64,000 nt of DNA. It comes from an uncultured Vampirovibrio sp. (GTDB taxonomy: Bacteria; Cyanobacteriota; Vampirovibrionia; Gastranaerophilales; Gastranaerophilaceae). Under the pieces are notes generated by a model that saw only the letters and a list, made by a program, of their open reading frames with translations, ran no database searches and had not been told where the DNA came from. Location of the stretch: positions 62,001 through 126,000 of the forward strand of contig CAJTLG010000005.1 of the NCBI GenBank assembly GCA_910577395.1, read 5' to 3'. Below, piece by piece: positions 1 through 7,208 of the stretch (within the stretch, counting starts at the first letter, position 1; the number at the start of each line of letters is the position of its first letter). A program made the position numbers and the translations under genes.

Positions 1-1166
1 AAAAAAAAGCGGCAGAGGTACAGGCCTTTAAGGGTGAAATGGCACAGCTTTTATTGCTTTATGACGGTGAGGGGATAGGCCAGGGCAGCCTTGTAGAAAG
101 TACGGGCGGGCCTATTATGCTGCCTGTTGGGGATTTTCTTTTAGGCAGGCTTATAAACCCCCTTGGAGAGCCTATGGACGGTAGGCCGCTTGATGTTACG
201 GGGGCAGAATATGTAAATATTAACGGCTCTGTGCCGGATGCCTTTAAAAGGCCGATTATTAAAGATTCGCTCTCTACCGGTATTCGGGCGATTGATTCAT
301 TGCTTACAATGGGTACAGGCCAGCGTATGGGCCTTTTTGCAGGCTCAGGTGTCGGTAAAAGTACTATGCTTGGTATGATTGCGCGTAATTCCGAGGCCGA
401 TGTTAACGTTATGGCATTGATTGGGGAGCGCGGCAGAGAAGTAAAAGAATTTATGGAAGATTCTCTTGGCCCCGAGGGCATGAAAAAATCCGTGGTTGTG
501 TGCGCTACTGGGGATTTACCCCCTCTAATCAGGATGAAGTGTCTTCTTGCGGCAACTTCTGTTTGTGAATATTTCCGTGATCAGGGTAAAAAGGTGTTTT
601 TGATGACCGATACGGTTACAAGGTGCGCTATGGCAGGGCGTGAAGTTGGTCTTTCCCTTGGGGAGCCGCCCACAATGAAGGGGTACCCGCCTTCAATATT
701 TTCCTGGCTGCAAAGAGCATTAGAACGCACCGGGAATTCTGAAAAAGGCTCTATTACTGCATTATACACGGTTCTTATGGAAGGGGACGATATCACAGAC
801 CCTATTGTGGATACCGTGCGCGGTATTGTGGACGGGCACATATTTTTATCCCGTAAAGTGGCAGAGATGAACCATTACCCCGCAATAGATACACTTGGGT
901 CAATTTCAAGGCTGTTTACAACAATTGCAGACCCTGAACACCGGCAAGCTGCAGGGAAAATGCGTCAGCTGCTTGCGCTATACCGCGAAAATAAAGATTT
1001 AATTGATGTCGGTATGTATCAGGCAGGCTCAAACCCCAAGCTTGATATTGCAATTAAACTTATGCCCGAAATTAATGCGTTTTTACAGCAAAAAACCTCT
1101 GACACCGTATCTATGGCAAGCACTATCCAAACCCTTAAAGATATGATGAAGGGTGTAAATATTTAA
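1..1166 (+). CDS. fliI: Flagellar/type III secretion ATPase (FliI/SctN-like), 5' end outside window
   Basis: The reading frame is open to the left window edge, so the N-terminal part is missing. The protein is an F1-like hexameric ATPase that energises export through flagellar or injectisome type III machinery at the inner membrane. Seen: Walker A AGSGVGKST, a GERGREVKEF block, a TDTVTRCAMAGREVGLSLGEPP block and GYPPSIF, all in the usual order for the family, then EGDDITDPIVDTVRGIVDGH and the SRLF C-terminal region. The 3' end overlaps the convergent radA by 4 nt. FliI is preferred over SctN only by general similarity. Neighbouring fli genes would lie left of the window, and none is visible here. 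Confidence 0.85.
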   Translation, partial: KKAAEVQAFKGEMAQLLLLYDGEGIGQGSLVESTGGPIMLPVGDFLLGRLINPLGEPMDGRPLDVTGAEYVNINGSVPDAFKRPIIKDSLSTGIRAIDSLLTMGTGQRMGLFAGSGVGKSTMLGMIARNSEADVNVMALIGERGREVKEFMEDSLGPEGMKKSVVVCATGDLPPLIRMKCLLAATSVCEYFRDQGKKVFLMTDTVTRCAMAGREVGLSLGEPPTMKGYPPSIFSWLQRALERTGNSEKGSITALYTVLMEGDDITDPIVDTVRGIVDGHIFLSRKVAEMNHYPAIDTLGSISRLFTTIADPEHRQAAGKMRQLLALYRENKDLIDVGMYQAGSNPKLDIAIKLMPEINAFLQQKTSDTVSMASTIQTLKDMMKGVNI

Positions 1167-2557
1167 ATTGCCTTTGTAATAGCGTCAATCACCTTAGATA
1201 CCTGCACGGTTTTGATTTTCAGGTTTTGAATTTGTTTTAAAATAGTTGGGGAGCTTATTTTCGGGATAATCGCCTCTTTAAAACCAAGTTTCTGTGCTTC
1301 TTTCAGGCGTTTTTCAAGGTTATCAACCGTACGCACTTCCCCCGACAGGCCGATTTCGCCGATTATAACGGTATCTTTTTTACAGCAAACATCCCTCACA
1401 CAGGCAAGCACTGCCATTGCAACGCCTAAATCCGCCGCAGGCTCTATTATATCCACTCCGCCTATAACATTAATATAAACATCCTGTTTTGAAAGGTTTA
1501 GCCCCACCCTTTTTTCAAGTACGGCAAGGATTTGAAGCAGTCTGTTGTATTCTATCCCGCGTGCAACGCGCCTGGGGTTTGGGTATGGGGTGTTTCCGAC
1601 AAGTGCCTGTACCTCTAAAAGTAAACACCTTGTGCCTTCTACGGTTGCTATTACCGTGCAGCCGGGGCAATTTTCTTCTCCGCGCTCTGACAGGAATATT
1701 TCAGAAGGGTTTTTAATTTCAGTCAGGCCGTCATCGTTCATTGAAAAGACACCTACTTCGCTTGTTGCGCCAAAGCGGTTCTTAATACCGCGAAGCATAC
1801 GATATGTGCGGAATTTATCCCCTTCAAAGTTTATAACACAATCTACCATATGTTCTAAAACTTTTGGTCCTGCGATGTTTCCCTCTTTTGTAACATGGCC
1901 TATCACAATGGTAGTCAGGTTTTTAAGCTTTGCTGTGCGCATTAGAATATTCGTGCATTCCCTGATTTGTGAAACAGTGCCTGAAGTGCTTGTTATTTGC
2001 GCGCTAAAGACGGATTGAATACTGTCTACGATTAAAAAATCAGGCTTTAAGGTATCAATCTGGTTTATAATTTCTTCTAAGCAATTCTGTGCTGTGACAT
2101 ACAAATTATCTGAATTAGCGTTAAGCCTGCCTGCGCGCAGTTTTACCTGACTCGGGGATTCTTCCGCGCAAATATATAAAATCTTTTTGCCGCTATCCCC
2201 AATGTTGCGTGCAGCCTGCAATACAAGGGTGGATTTACCAATCCCCGGGTCGCCTGCTAAGAGTACAAGGCTGCCTTCCACAAAGCCGCCGCCCAAGACC
2301 CTGTCCAGTTCTTCAATTCCGGTTTTTATTCTTATTGTTTCATCCAGTTTTATTTCATTAATTTTACTGTAGTTTAAATCGGTTGAAACATTTGACATCA
2401 GGGCATTTGAGGGAGAATTAGTTTTAATTTCAATTTTTGGGGCGGAAACCTCTTCCGTAAATGTTGAAAAATTGCCGCAATCAGGGCACCTGCCAAGGTA
2501 TGAAACTGTTTCATACCCGCAATTTTGACATACCCATTTTGATTTTACTTTTGCCAT
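1163..2557 (-). CDS. radA: DNA repair/recombination protein RadA (Sms)
   Basis: RadA is a hexameric DnaB-like helicase that drives branch migration during recombination and repair. The 464 residues carry the complete family architecture: an N-terminal zinc finger with Cys10, Cys13, Cys24 and Cys27, Walker A GDPGIGKST at 102-110, the RadA signature KNRFG near residue 260, and a C-terminal Lon-like domain (residues about 290-464). Length is normal for the family. It stands alone on the - strand, converging on the secretion ATPase with a 4-nt overlap of stop codons. Confidence in identity is very high. Confidence 0.97.
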   Translation of the reverse strand: MAKVKSKWVCQNCGYETVSYLGRCPDCGNFSTFTEEVSAPKIEIKTNSPSNALMSNVSTDLNYSKINEIKLDETIRIKTGIEELDRVLGGGFVEGSLVLLAGDPGIGKSTLVLQAARNIGDSGKKILYICAEESPSQVKLRAGRLNANSDNLYVTAQNCLEEIINQIDTLKPDFLIVDSIQSVFSAQITSTSGTVSQIRECTNILMRTAKLKNLTTIVIGHVTKEGNIAGPKVLEHMVDCVINFEGDKFRTYRMLRGIKNRFGATSEVGVFSMNDDGLTEIKNPSEIFLSERGEENCPGCTVIATVEGTRCLLLEVQALVGNTPYPNPRRVARGIEYNRLLQILAVLEKRVGLNLSKQDVYINVIGGVDIIEPAADLGVAMAVLACVRDVCCKKDTVIIGEIGLSGEVRTVDNLEKRLKEAQKLGFKEAIIPKISSPTILKQIQNLKIKTVQVSKVIDAITKAI

Positions 2558-2639
2558 AAAAGTGATTATATCATTAAAATTTATACTTTAGTATGACAAA
2601 ATTCAAACTATCCGGTAGTTACTAAAATGTGAAAAATAA

Positions 2640-2738
2640 ACTAGTATTGAACTATACAAAACACAATATTTTATGCAATTTATATCTAACTGGTGATGGC
2701 AATACAGTGGAACTGAGAAAATCGGTTCCTTTTTTTTG
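2640..2738 (+). ncRNA. Candidate small RNA ending in a strong terminator
   Basis: The 333-nt gap between radA and lptB (divergent) contains a textbook intrinsic terminator on the + strand (2709-2738) although no + strand gene lies upstream of it before radA's start. A transcript starting near 2650-2680 would be a short RNA. A TTGAAC hexamer at 2647-2652 could be a -35 box, but no convincing -10 follows at 17 nt. No coding frame is visible. The existence of the RNA is inferred from the terminator alone. Confidence 0.3.
2709..2738 (+). terminator. Rho-independent terminator
   Basis: GGAAC(T)GA pairs with TC(G)GTTCC (2709-2716 with 2722-2729, one G-T pair) around a GAAAA loop, followed directly by eight T residues. 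It is oriented on the + strand and lies 150 nt upstream of lptB, so it would end either an sRNA or read-through transcription before the lptB promoter. Confidence 0.75.
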
Positions 2739-2844
2739 TCTTGTATTTGTAACTTTAAAGGATATTGATTTATGCGGGAAAGATGAGTTTTAGGGCTTAC
2801 CCAAAGAAAAATATATCATAAACCCTCCCTTTTTCTTTTTATAG

Positions 2845-2850
2845 TATAAT
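2845..2850 (+). promoter_or_regulatory. -10 box of the lptB operon
   Basis: A perfect TATAAT hexamer (2845-2850) sits 40 nt before the lptB start codon, followed by a GGGGAGAAG Shine-Dalgarno sequence at the gene. No clear -35 hexamer was found, so the promoter is only partly supported. Confidence 0.5.
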
Positions 2851-2890
2851 ACCTTCAAGGCCTTAATTTTTTATAATCCGGGGAGAAGAA

Positions 2891-3634
2891 ATGAAAATTA
2901 TTGCGCAAAATCTTATAAAAATTTACGGGGACAGGTCTGTTGTAAATGATGTATCCTTTGAGGTTAATAAAGGGGAAGTGGTCGGGCTTTTAGGCCCTAA
3001 TGGTGCCGGTAAAACAACCACATTCTATATGATAGTGGGGCTTGTTAAGGCAAATTCAGGTACAGTAAGCCTTTTAAACAAAGAAACAAACGAAACTCTT
3101 GATATTACAAAAATGCCTATGAATGAAAGGGCACAGCTTGGTATAGGGTATTTGCCGCAGGAAGCTTCGATATTTAGAAAACTTTCGGTTGAAGATAACT
3201 TAAAACTGGTACTTGAGCTTAATGACAAGCTTAGCAAAAATGAAAAGAAAGAAAAACTTGAAGAATTGCTTGAAGAATTTGGTATGACACGCCACAGAAA
3301 AGCAAGTGCCATATCGCTTTCAGGCGGGGAGAGAAGAAGGGTTGAAATAGCCCGCGCTCTTGCTGCTACTCCGCATTTTATTTTGCTTGATGAGCCCTTT
3401 ACGGGGATTGACCCTATTGCGATAGGTGAAATTAAGGAAAATATTTATAAACTTGCCCGTGAAAAAGGCCTTGGTGTCTTAATTACAGACCACAACCCAA
3501 AGGCAACCCTTTCTATTACAGACAGGGCATATGTAATTTTTGACGGTAAGATTAAAATTCAGGGAAAAAGTGAGGAAGTAGCTAATGACCCTGTTGCAAA
3601 AGAGTTTTATCTTGGTAAAGACTTTACCCTGTAG
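2891..3634 (+). CDS. lptB: LPS export ABC transporter ATP-binding protein LptB
   Basis: This is the cytoplasmic ATPase of the LptB2FG complex, which extracts lipopolysaccharide from the inner membrane and drives it along the Lpt bridge. The 247 residues (usual length about 240) contain Walker A GPNGAGKTT (35-43), Q-loop GYLPQE, signature LSGGERRR, Walker B FILLDEPFTGIDP and switch His in ITDHN. It starts at an ATG behind a strong GGGGAGAAG ribosome site. The next gene, 11 nt downstream, is its membrane partner, which supports LptB over other ABC ATPases. Confidence 0.95.
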   Translation: MKIIAQNLIKIYGDRSVVNDVSFEVNKGEVVGLLGPNGAGKTTTFYMIVGLVKANSGTVSLLNKETNETLDITKMPMNERAQLGIGYLPQEASIFRKLSVEDNLKLVLELNDKLSKNEKKEKLEELLEEFGMTRHRKASAISLSGGERRRVEIARALAATPHFILLDEPFTGIDPIAIGEIKENIYKLAREKGLGVLITDHNPKATLSITDRAYVIFDGKIKIQGKSEEVANDPVAKEFYLGKDFTL

Positions 3635-3645
3635 GAAATAAAAAA

Positions 3646-4746
3646 GTGTTAAAGATAAGTATATTTGATAAATATATATTTAAACAGGTGCTAAAGGCAA
3701 CCCTTGTATGTCTTTTGTTGTTTATAATTGTCTGGATTGCACCTGAAACACTTGTAAAGATAATCAAAAAAATCTTTACCGAAAATATGTCGCTTATTAT
3801 GGCTGCAAAAAAATTAATATACGAACTTCCAAAGGTTTTTGGGAAAGCACTTCCTGTAGGGATTTTGCTTGGGTCATTATTTACTTTTGATAAACTTTCA
3901 AAAAACTCAGAACTAAGCATTTTAAGGGGTATCGGGCTTTCTTTTAACAGAATTATGTGCCCCGTGCTTATTTTAGGGTTTATAATGTCTGTTATGTGCT
4001 TTTTTGTAAGTGACAGGATGATACCGTACGCCTCAAAAGCAACAGGTGAAGGTGCAAGGTTCGATAAACATTTTGTATATCTACAAAAAAATGAAAATCA
4101 AACCCCCACAAGGGGTATTATTATTTCAAATTTTTCCCATGATGCAATAAAAAACCTTATCATAATTAATTTTTCCAATGAAAAATATGATGATGCCATG
4201 ACGTTTAACAGTATACTTTTTGCACCGTATGCACTTTTAAAAAATGACCACTGGCTGCTTCCGGAGGCAAAGGCCTATAAAATCAATAAAGACGGTATAT
4301 ATACAGATATTGTAGATATTAAAAATTATAAAATTTTAGAGGGGAAACTTGCAAACGATATCTATAAAATGATTGAAAATTCCACAAAAAAAGAACGATT
4401 TTTTACAAATTCAGAGCTTAAAGAATATAAAAGAATACTAAAAGAGCAAAATTTTACGGATGAGCATAATTTTATTTTAACAAAACTATATCAAAGATAT
4501 TTGCACCCCTTAACCTGTATACTGTTTGCTGCAATAGGGTGTTTATTAGGGTTTTCGCCGCCAAGGAGCCAAAGACTCGTCGGGTTTACTATTGCAGTCG
4601 GGATGATTTTTGCCTATTATATAACCCTGCCGTTTTTTGACCTTTTGGCGCAAAAAAGTGTTATACCGCCGGTTGTGGCTGCGGCATTTCCGATTGTAGC
4701 TTTTATAGCAGCAATTTTTGTGATAAAAAAAGTAAAGGATTTATAA
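3646..4746 (+). CDS. LptF/LptG-family LPS export permease
   Basis: This is a YjgP/YjgQ-family permease of 366 residues, the membrane half of the Lpt ABC exporter. Seen: an N-terminal transmembrane helix (KATLVCLLLFIIVWIAP), a second and third helix around residues 60-125, a beta-rich periplasmic middle, and three C-terminal helices (YLHPLTCILFAAIGCLLGF onwards). The start is GTG, 11 nt after lptB, with a TAGGA ribosome site. Only one such permease is present, as is common outside Proteobacteria, where a single LptF/G-like protein may homodimerise or pair with a distant gene. I therefore give no F or G symbol. Confidence 0.9.
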   Translation: MLKISIFDKYIFKQVLKATLVCLLLFIIVWIAPETLVKIIKKIFTENMSLIMAAKKLIYELPKVFGKALPVGILLGSLFTFDKLSKNSELSILRGIGLSFNRIMCPVLILGFIMSVMCFFVSDRMIPYASKATGEGARFDKHFVYLQKNENQTPTRGIIISNFSHDAIKNLIIINFSNEKYDDAMTFNSILFAPYALLKNDHWLLPEAKAYKINKDGIYTDIVDIKNYKILEGKLANDIYKMIENSTKKERFFTNSELKEYKRILKEQNFTDEHNFILTKLYQRYLHPLTCILFAAIGCLLGFSPPRSQRLVGFTIAVGMIFAYYITLPFFDLLAQKSVIPPVVAAAFPIVAFIAAIFVIKKVKDL

Positions 4747-4752
4747 AAATAT

Positions 4753-5565
4753 ATGAAAAATTTAATTACAGCGCTAATAGCATTATTTGCCCTTACAATC
4801 TTTGCTCCGTGTGCATTTGCAGCAAGAGGCGATATTCAGCTTGACCATTCGGAAGAAGGTATTTATGTAATTAAAGTGAATACCAAAAAAGCCGGCACAA
4901 AAATTAAACCCTATGTATCAGATAAATTAATCACATCATCAGAGGTTTTTAAAAATAACAAAAATTATGCACTTGTAACAAACGGCGGTTTCTTTGATAT
5001 CCTCACAGGGGCTGCGGTTTCGTATGTTATAATAGACGGGAAAACCGTAGAAACGCCTTTTTCTAATATGGGGCTTATCCAAAATGCCGCAAAATGCAAT
5101 CGTTTAGAAGGTATTTTGAACCGTGCGGAATTCAGGATTTTAGAAAGCGACAGGGGTGCTTTGAGCTTTGATATTGATTATCATTTTGCACCAACCGAAG
5201 AAGGTAAAAGCATAAAACACAGCCTGCAGGGCGGGCCTATGCTGCTTCCTTATATGAATCTTGAAAAAGAAAGCTTTGTTATAAAAGAGGGTAACAAGGT
5301 TAAATTTCAGGCGGCAGATGTGCTAAAGCGCAGGGAAAGAACTGTTTTAGCCCTTAAAGACAATATGCTTTATATTATAATTTTTACAAACCAAAACAGA
5401 GTGACCATTGATGAAGCCAGAGATTTTTGTAAAAAATTAGGTGCAGATAAAGCAATGGCACTAGATGGCGGAGCATCCACCTCATTAAATTATAAAGATA
5501 TTGAAATCTTTTCAAGCTTTACGAGCCAAAGAAGGGTGAAATCCTTTCTTGTGATTGAAAGATAA
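4753..5565 (+). CDS. Secreted phosphodiester glycosidase (NAGPA/DUF2233 family)
   Basis: The 270-residue protein has an N-terminal signal peptide (LITALIALFALTIFAPCAFA) and then a domain of the NAGPA type, which removes N-acetylglucosamine phosphodiester caps or related exopolysaccharide linkages. The family hallmarks are NGGFFD near residue 77, the GGP turn and ALDGGASTSL near 235. It would act outside the inner membrane. It follows the LPS exporter permease by 6 nt in the same operon, suggesting work on cell-surface glycans. The substrate cannot be read from sequence. Confidence 0.82.
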   Translation: MKNLITALIALFALTIFAPCAFAARGDIQLDHSEEGIYVIKVNTKKAGTKIKPYVSDKLITSSEVFKNNKNYALVTNGGFFDILTGAAVSYVIIDGKTVETPFSNMGLIQNAAKCNRLEGILNRAEFRILESDRGALSFDIDYHFAPTEEGKSIKHSLQGGPMLLPYMNLEKESFVIKEGNKVKFQAADVLKRRERTVLALKDNMLYIIIFTNQNRVTIDEARDFCKKLGADKAMALDGGASTSLNYKDIEIFSSFTSQRRVKSFLVIER

Positions 5566-5589
5566 TATGAAATTTGCAGGAGAAAAATA

Positions 5590-6147
5590 ATGGAAAATAC
5601 AGAAAAAAATACTGAACAAAATAATACCCCGGAAGTTTCAAAAAATAACCAAAATCCTAATAAAATAACCTTTTTAGAGATTTTTGTTTTAGTACTTCTT
5701 ATATTTTGTATCTGGCTTTATATTTCTCCTAATTTTTTAGTGAAACTTGAAAATAGGCAAAATGCCAAGGTGCAGACCAATGCTGCAATTTTTACATCAA
5801 AAGCCTTAAGTGAATTTTCACTAAAAAATAGTGCACATAAGGGAAAACCAAGTGCAATTTCAGAAAAAATAATAAAAGAATTAAATGCCGTAAATAAAAA
5901 TCCGCATAACAAAAAACAGCCTGCATACTCTATACAAAAACGCTGTGAAGGCTGTGTAATCGTTATTCCGGATGATAAAATGAATTCTATTACAGTAGAG
6001 GCTTATACTGCGGATGATATTTTACTTGTAAGAACAATTATTCAGCCTCCTTCTTTTGTTACATTTACAAAGGATTTGAAGGAACTTGAAAAAGATAACA
6101 AGAAACCTGCAAAGAAAAATAAGGAAGTTAGAAATAATGGAAAATAA
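5590..6147 (+). CDS. Single-helix membrane protein with pilin-like N-terminus
   Basis: Not matched to a named family. The 185 residues comprise a polar Asn/Glu-rich head (1-26), one hydrophobic helix KITFLEIFVLVLLIFCIWLY (27-46), an amphipathic segment and a Lys-rich tail. The helix resembles the type IV pilin N-terminus: a Glu at the position equivalent to Glu5 of mature pilins (ITFLE), a hydrophobic stretch and a following alpha-spine-like region (LVKLENRQNAKVQTNAAIF). The processing-site Gly is replaced by Lys, so cleavage by PilD is doubtful. A CEGC pair occurs near residue 120. It shares the lpt operon, between the glycosidase and the thioesterase. Confidence 0.6.
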   Translation: MENTEKNTEQNNTPEVSKNNQNPNKITFLEIFVLVLLIFCIWLYISPNFLVKLENRQNAKVQTNAAIFTSKALSEFSLKNSAHKGKPSAISEKIIKELNAVNKNPHNKKQPAYSIQKRCEGCVIVIPDDKMNSITVEAYTADDILLVRTIIQPPSFVTFTKDLKELEKDNKKPAKKNKEVRNNGK

Positions 6148-6544
6148 TCTTGAATACAAGGTGCATTACGCTGATACTGATGCTTACGGGGTAGTATGGC
6201 ATGGCACGTATTTAAGGTGGATGGAGGCCGGCCGTGTAGAGTGGCTTTTATCAAACGAGGTCAGAATTGATGAACTGGCGCGGGATTTCGGGATTGTTAT
6301 GCCGGTTGTGGATATAAACATTAAGTACAAATTTTCCGCAAAATTAATGGATAATGTTGTTGTAAATACGAAAGTCAAAGCTTTATCAAATGCAAGCGTT
6401 ACATTTTTACAGGAAATAAAAATCAAAGAAACCGGTAAAACCTGTACTGTGGCTGAAGTTCGGGCAACGGCTATAGGTAAAGACGGTAAAATAATTAGAG
6501 ATATAGGAAACCTGATAGGTTTAAAGGAAATAAATTATGTTTAA
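6137..6544 (+). CDS. YbgC-type acyl-CoA thioesterase (hotdog fold)
   Basis: A 135-residue 4-hydroxybenzoyl-CoA thioesterase-like hotdog protein. The family motif YADTDAYGVVWHGTYLRWMEAGR carries the catalytic Asp and the following His-containing helix. The start is placed at ATG 6137, preceded by an AAGGAAG ribosome site. An upstream in-frame ATG at 6086 would add 17 basic residues with no counterpart in the family and would lie deep in the preceding gene. It overlaps the preceding gene by 11 nt and the next by 8 nt, indicating translational coupling. Such enzymes hydrolyse acyl-CoA or acyl-ACP, often linked to envelope lipid metabolism. Confidence 0.88.
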   Translation: MENNLEYKVHYADTDAYGVVWHGTYLRWMEAGRVEWLLSNEVRIDELARDFGIVMPVVDINIKYKFSAKLMDNVVVNTKVKALSNASVTFLQEIKIKETGKTCTVAEVRATAIGKDGKIIRDIGNLIGLKEINYV

Positions 6545-7208
6545 TGCCATAAATCAGACATTTACGCAGGCAGGAGTGTGGGGATTAGCCTTAAACTCTT
6601 GTATAGAAAGCTTTTTTCTTGTACCGCCGCCTGATTTTTTATTAATTGCAATGGATTTAAAAAACCCTTCTAATGCGCTGTATTATGCGTTTATATGTAC
6701 CATAGCAAGTGCTGTTGGCGGTGCTATAGGGTATTTTATCGGTAAATTCGGCGGAAGGCCTGTGTTTAACTGGCTTTTTGGAATTTTGAGCAAAAACGGA
6801 AACAAAAAAGCTGCTGCGCAGTTTGAAAAAGTGGAAGCCCTGTATAATAAATATGGCGCAATTGCCGTATTTTTTGCTGCTTTTACCCCCATACCGTATA
6901 AAGTTTTTACTATTGCAAGCGGTATTTTGAATATGAATTTTTGGGCATTTTTCGTGTCATCACTGTTTGGCAGGGGGATGCGCTTTTTTATTGTAAGTGC
7001 TGTTTTAATGTTGTTTGGTGAAACAATTAAAGATAATATTGAATTTGTGATAGTGGGTGTAAGTGCTGTTATTATTGCGTTTTTCTACATTTTATACAAA
7101 AAAAGAAAAACCCTTGCTAATCTTGAAACCAACCGGAAAATTATAGAAAACAGTATAATACCGGAACTTATTGAAGAACAGGACGGTAAAGAGGCTAAAG
7201 TTCAATAA
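6537..7208 (+). CDS. DedA/YqaA-family membrane protein
   Basis: The 223-residue protein has several hydrophobic segments and the SNARE-associated/DedA domain signature: VPPPDFLLIAMDL near the N-terminus, GGAIGYFIGKFGGRP, and FFAAFTPIPYKVFTIASG, the conserved re-entrant loop region. DedA proteins act as undecaprenyl-phosphate or phospholipid transporters/flippases; the YqaA branch is less well defined. It is the last gene of the lpt operon. Its 3' end overlaps the convergent mannosidase gene by 14 nt. Confidence 0.85.
   Translation: MFNAINQTFTQAGVWGLALNSCIESFFLVPPPDFLLIAMDLKNPSNALYYAFICTIASAVGGAIGYFIGKFGGRPVFNWLFGILSKNGNKKAAAQFEKVEALYNKYGAIAVFFAAFTPIPYKVFTIASGILNMNFWAFFVSSLFGRGMRFFIVSAVLMLFGETIKDNIEFVIVGVSAVIIAFFYILYKKRKTLANLETNRKIIENSIIPELIEEQDGKEAKVQ

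Noticed and set aside
6086..6136. Upstream in-frame start for the YbgC-like thioesterase
   Set aside because: It would add 17 basic residues unlike the family and overlaps the preceding gene by 62 nt; ATG 6137 has a good ribosome site.
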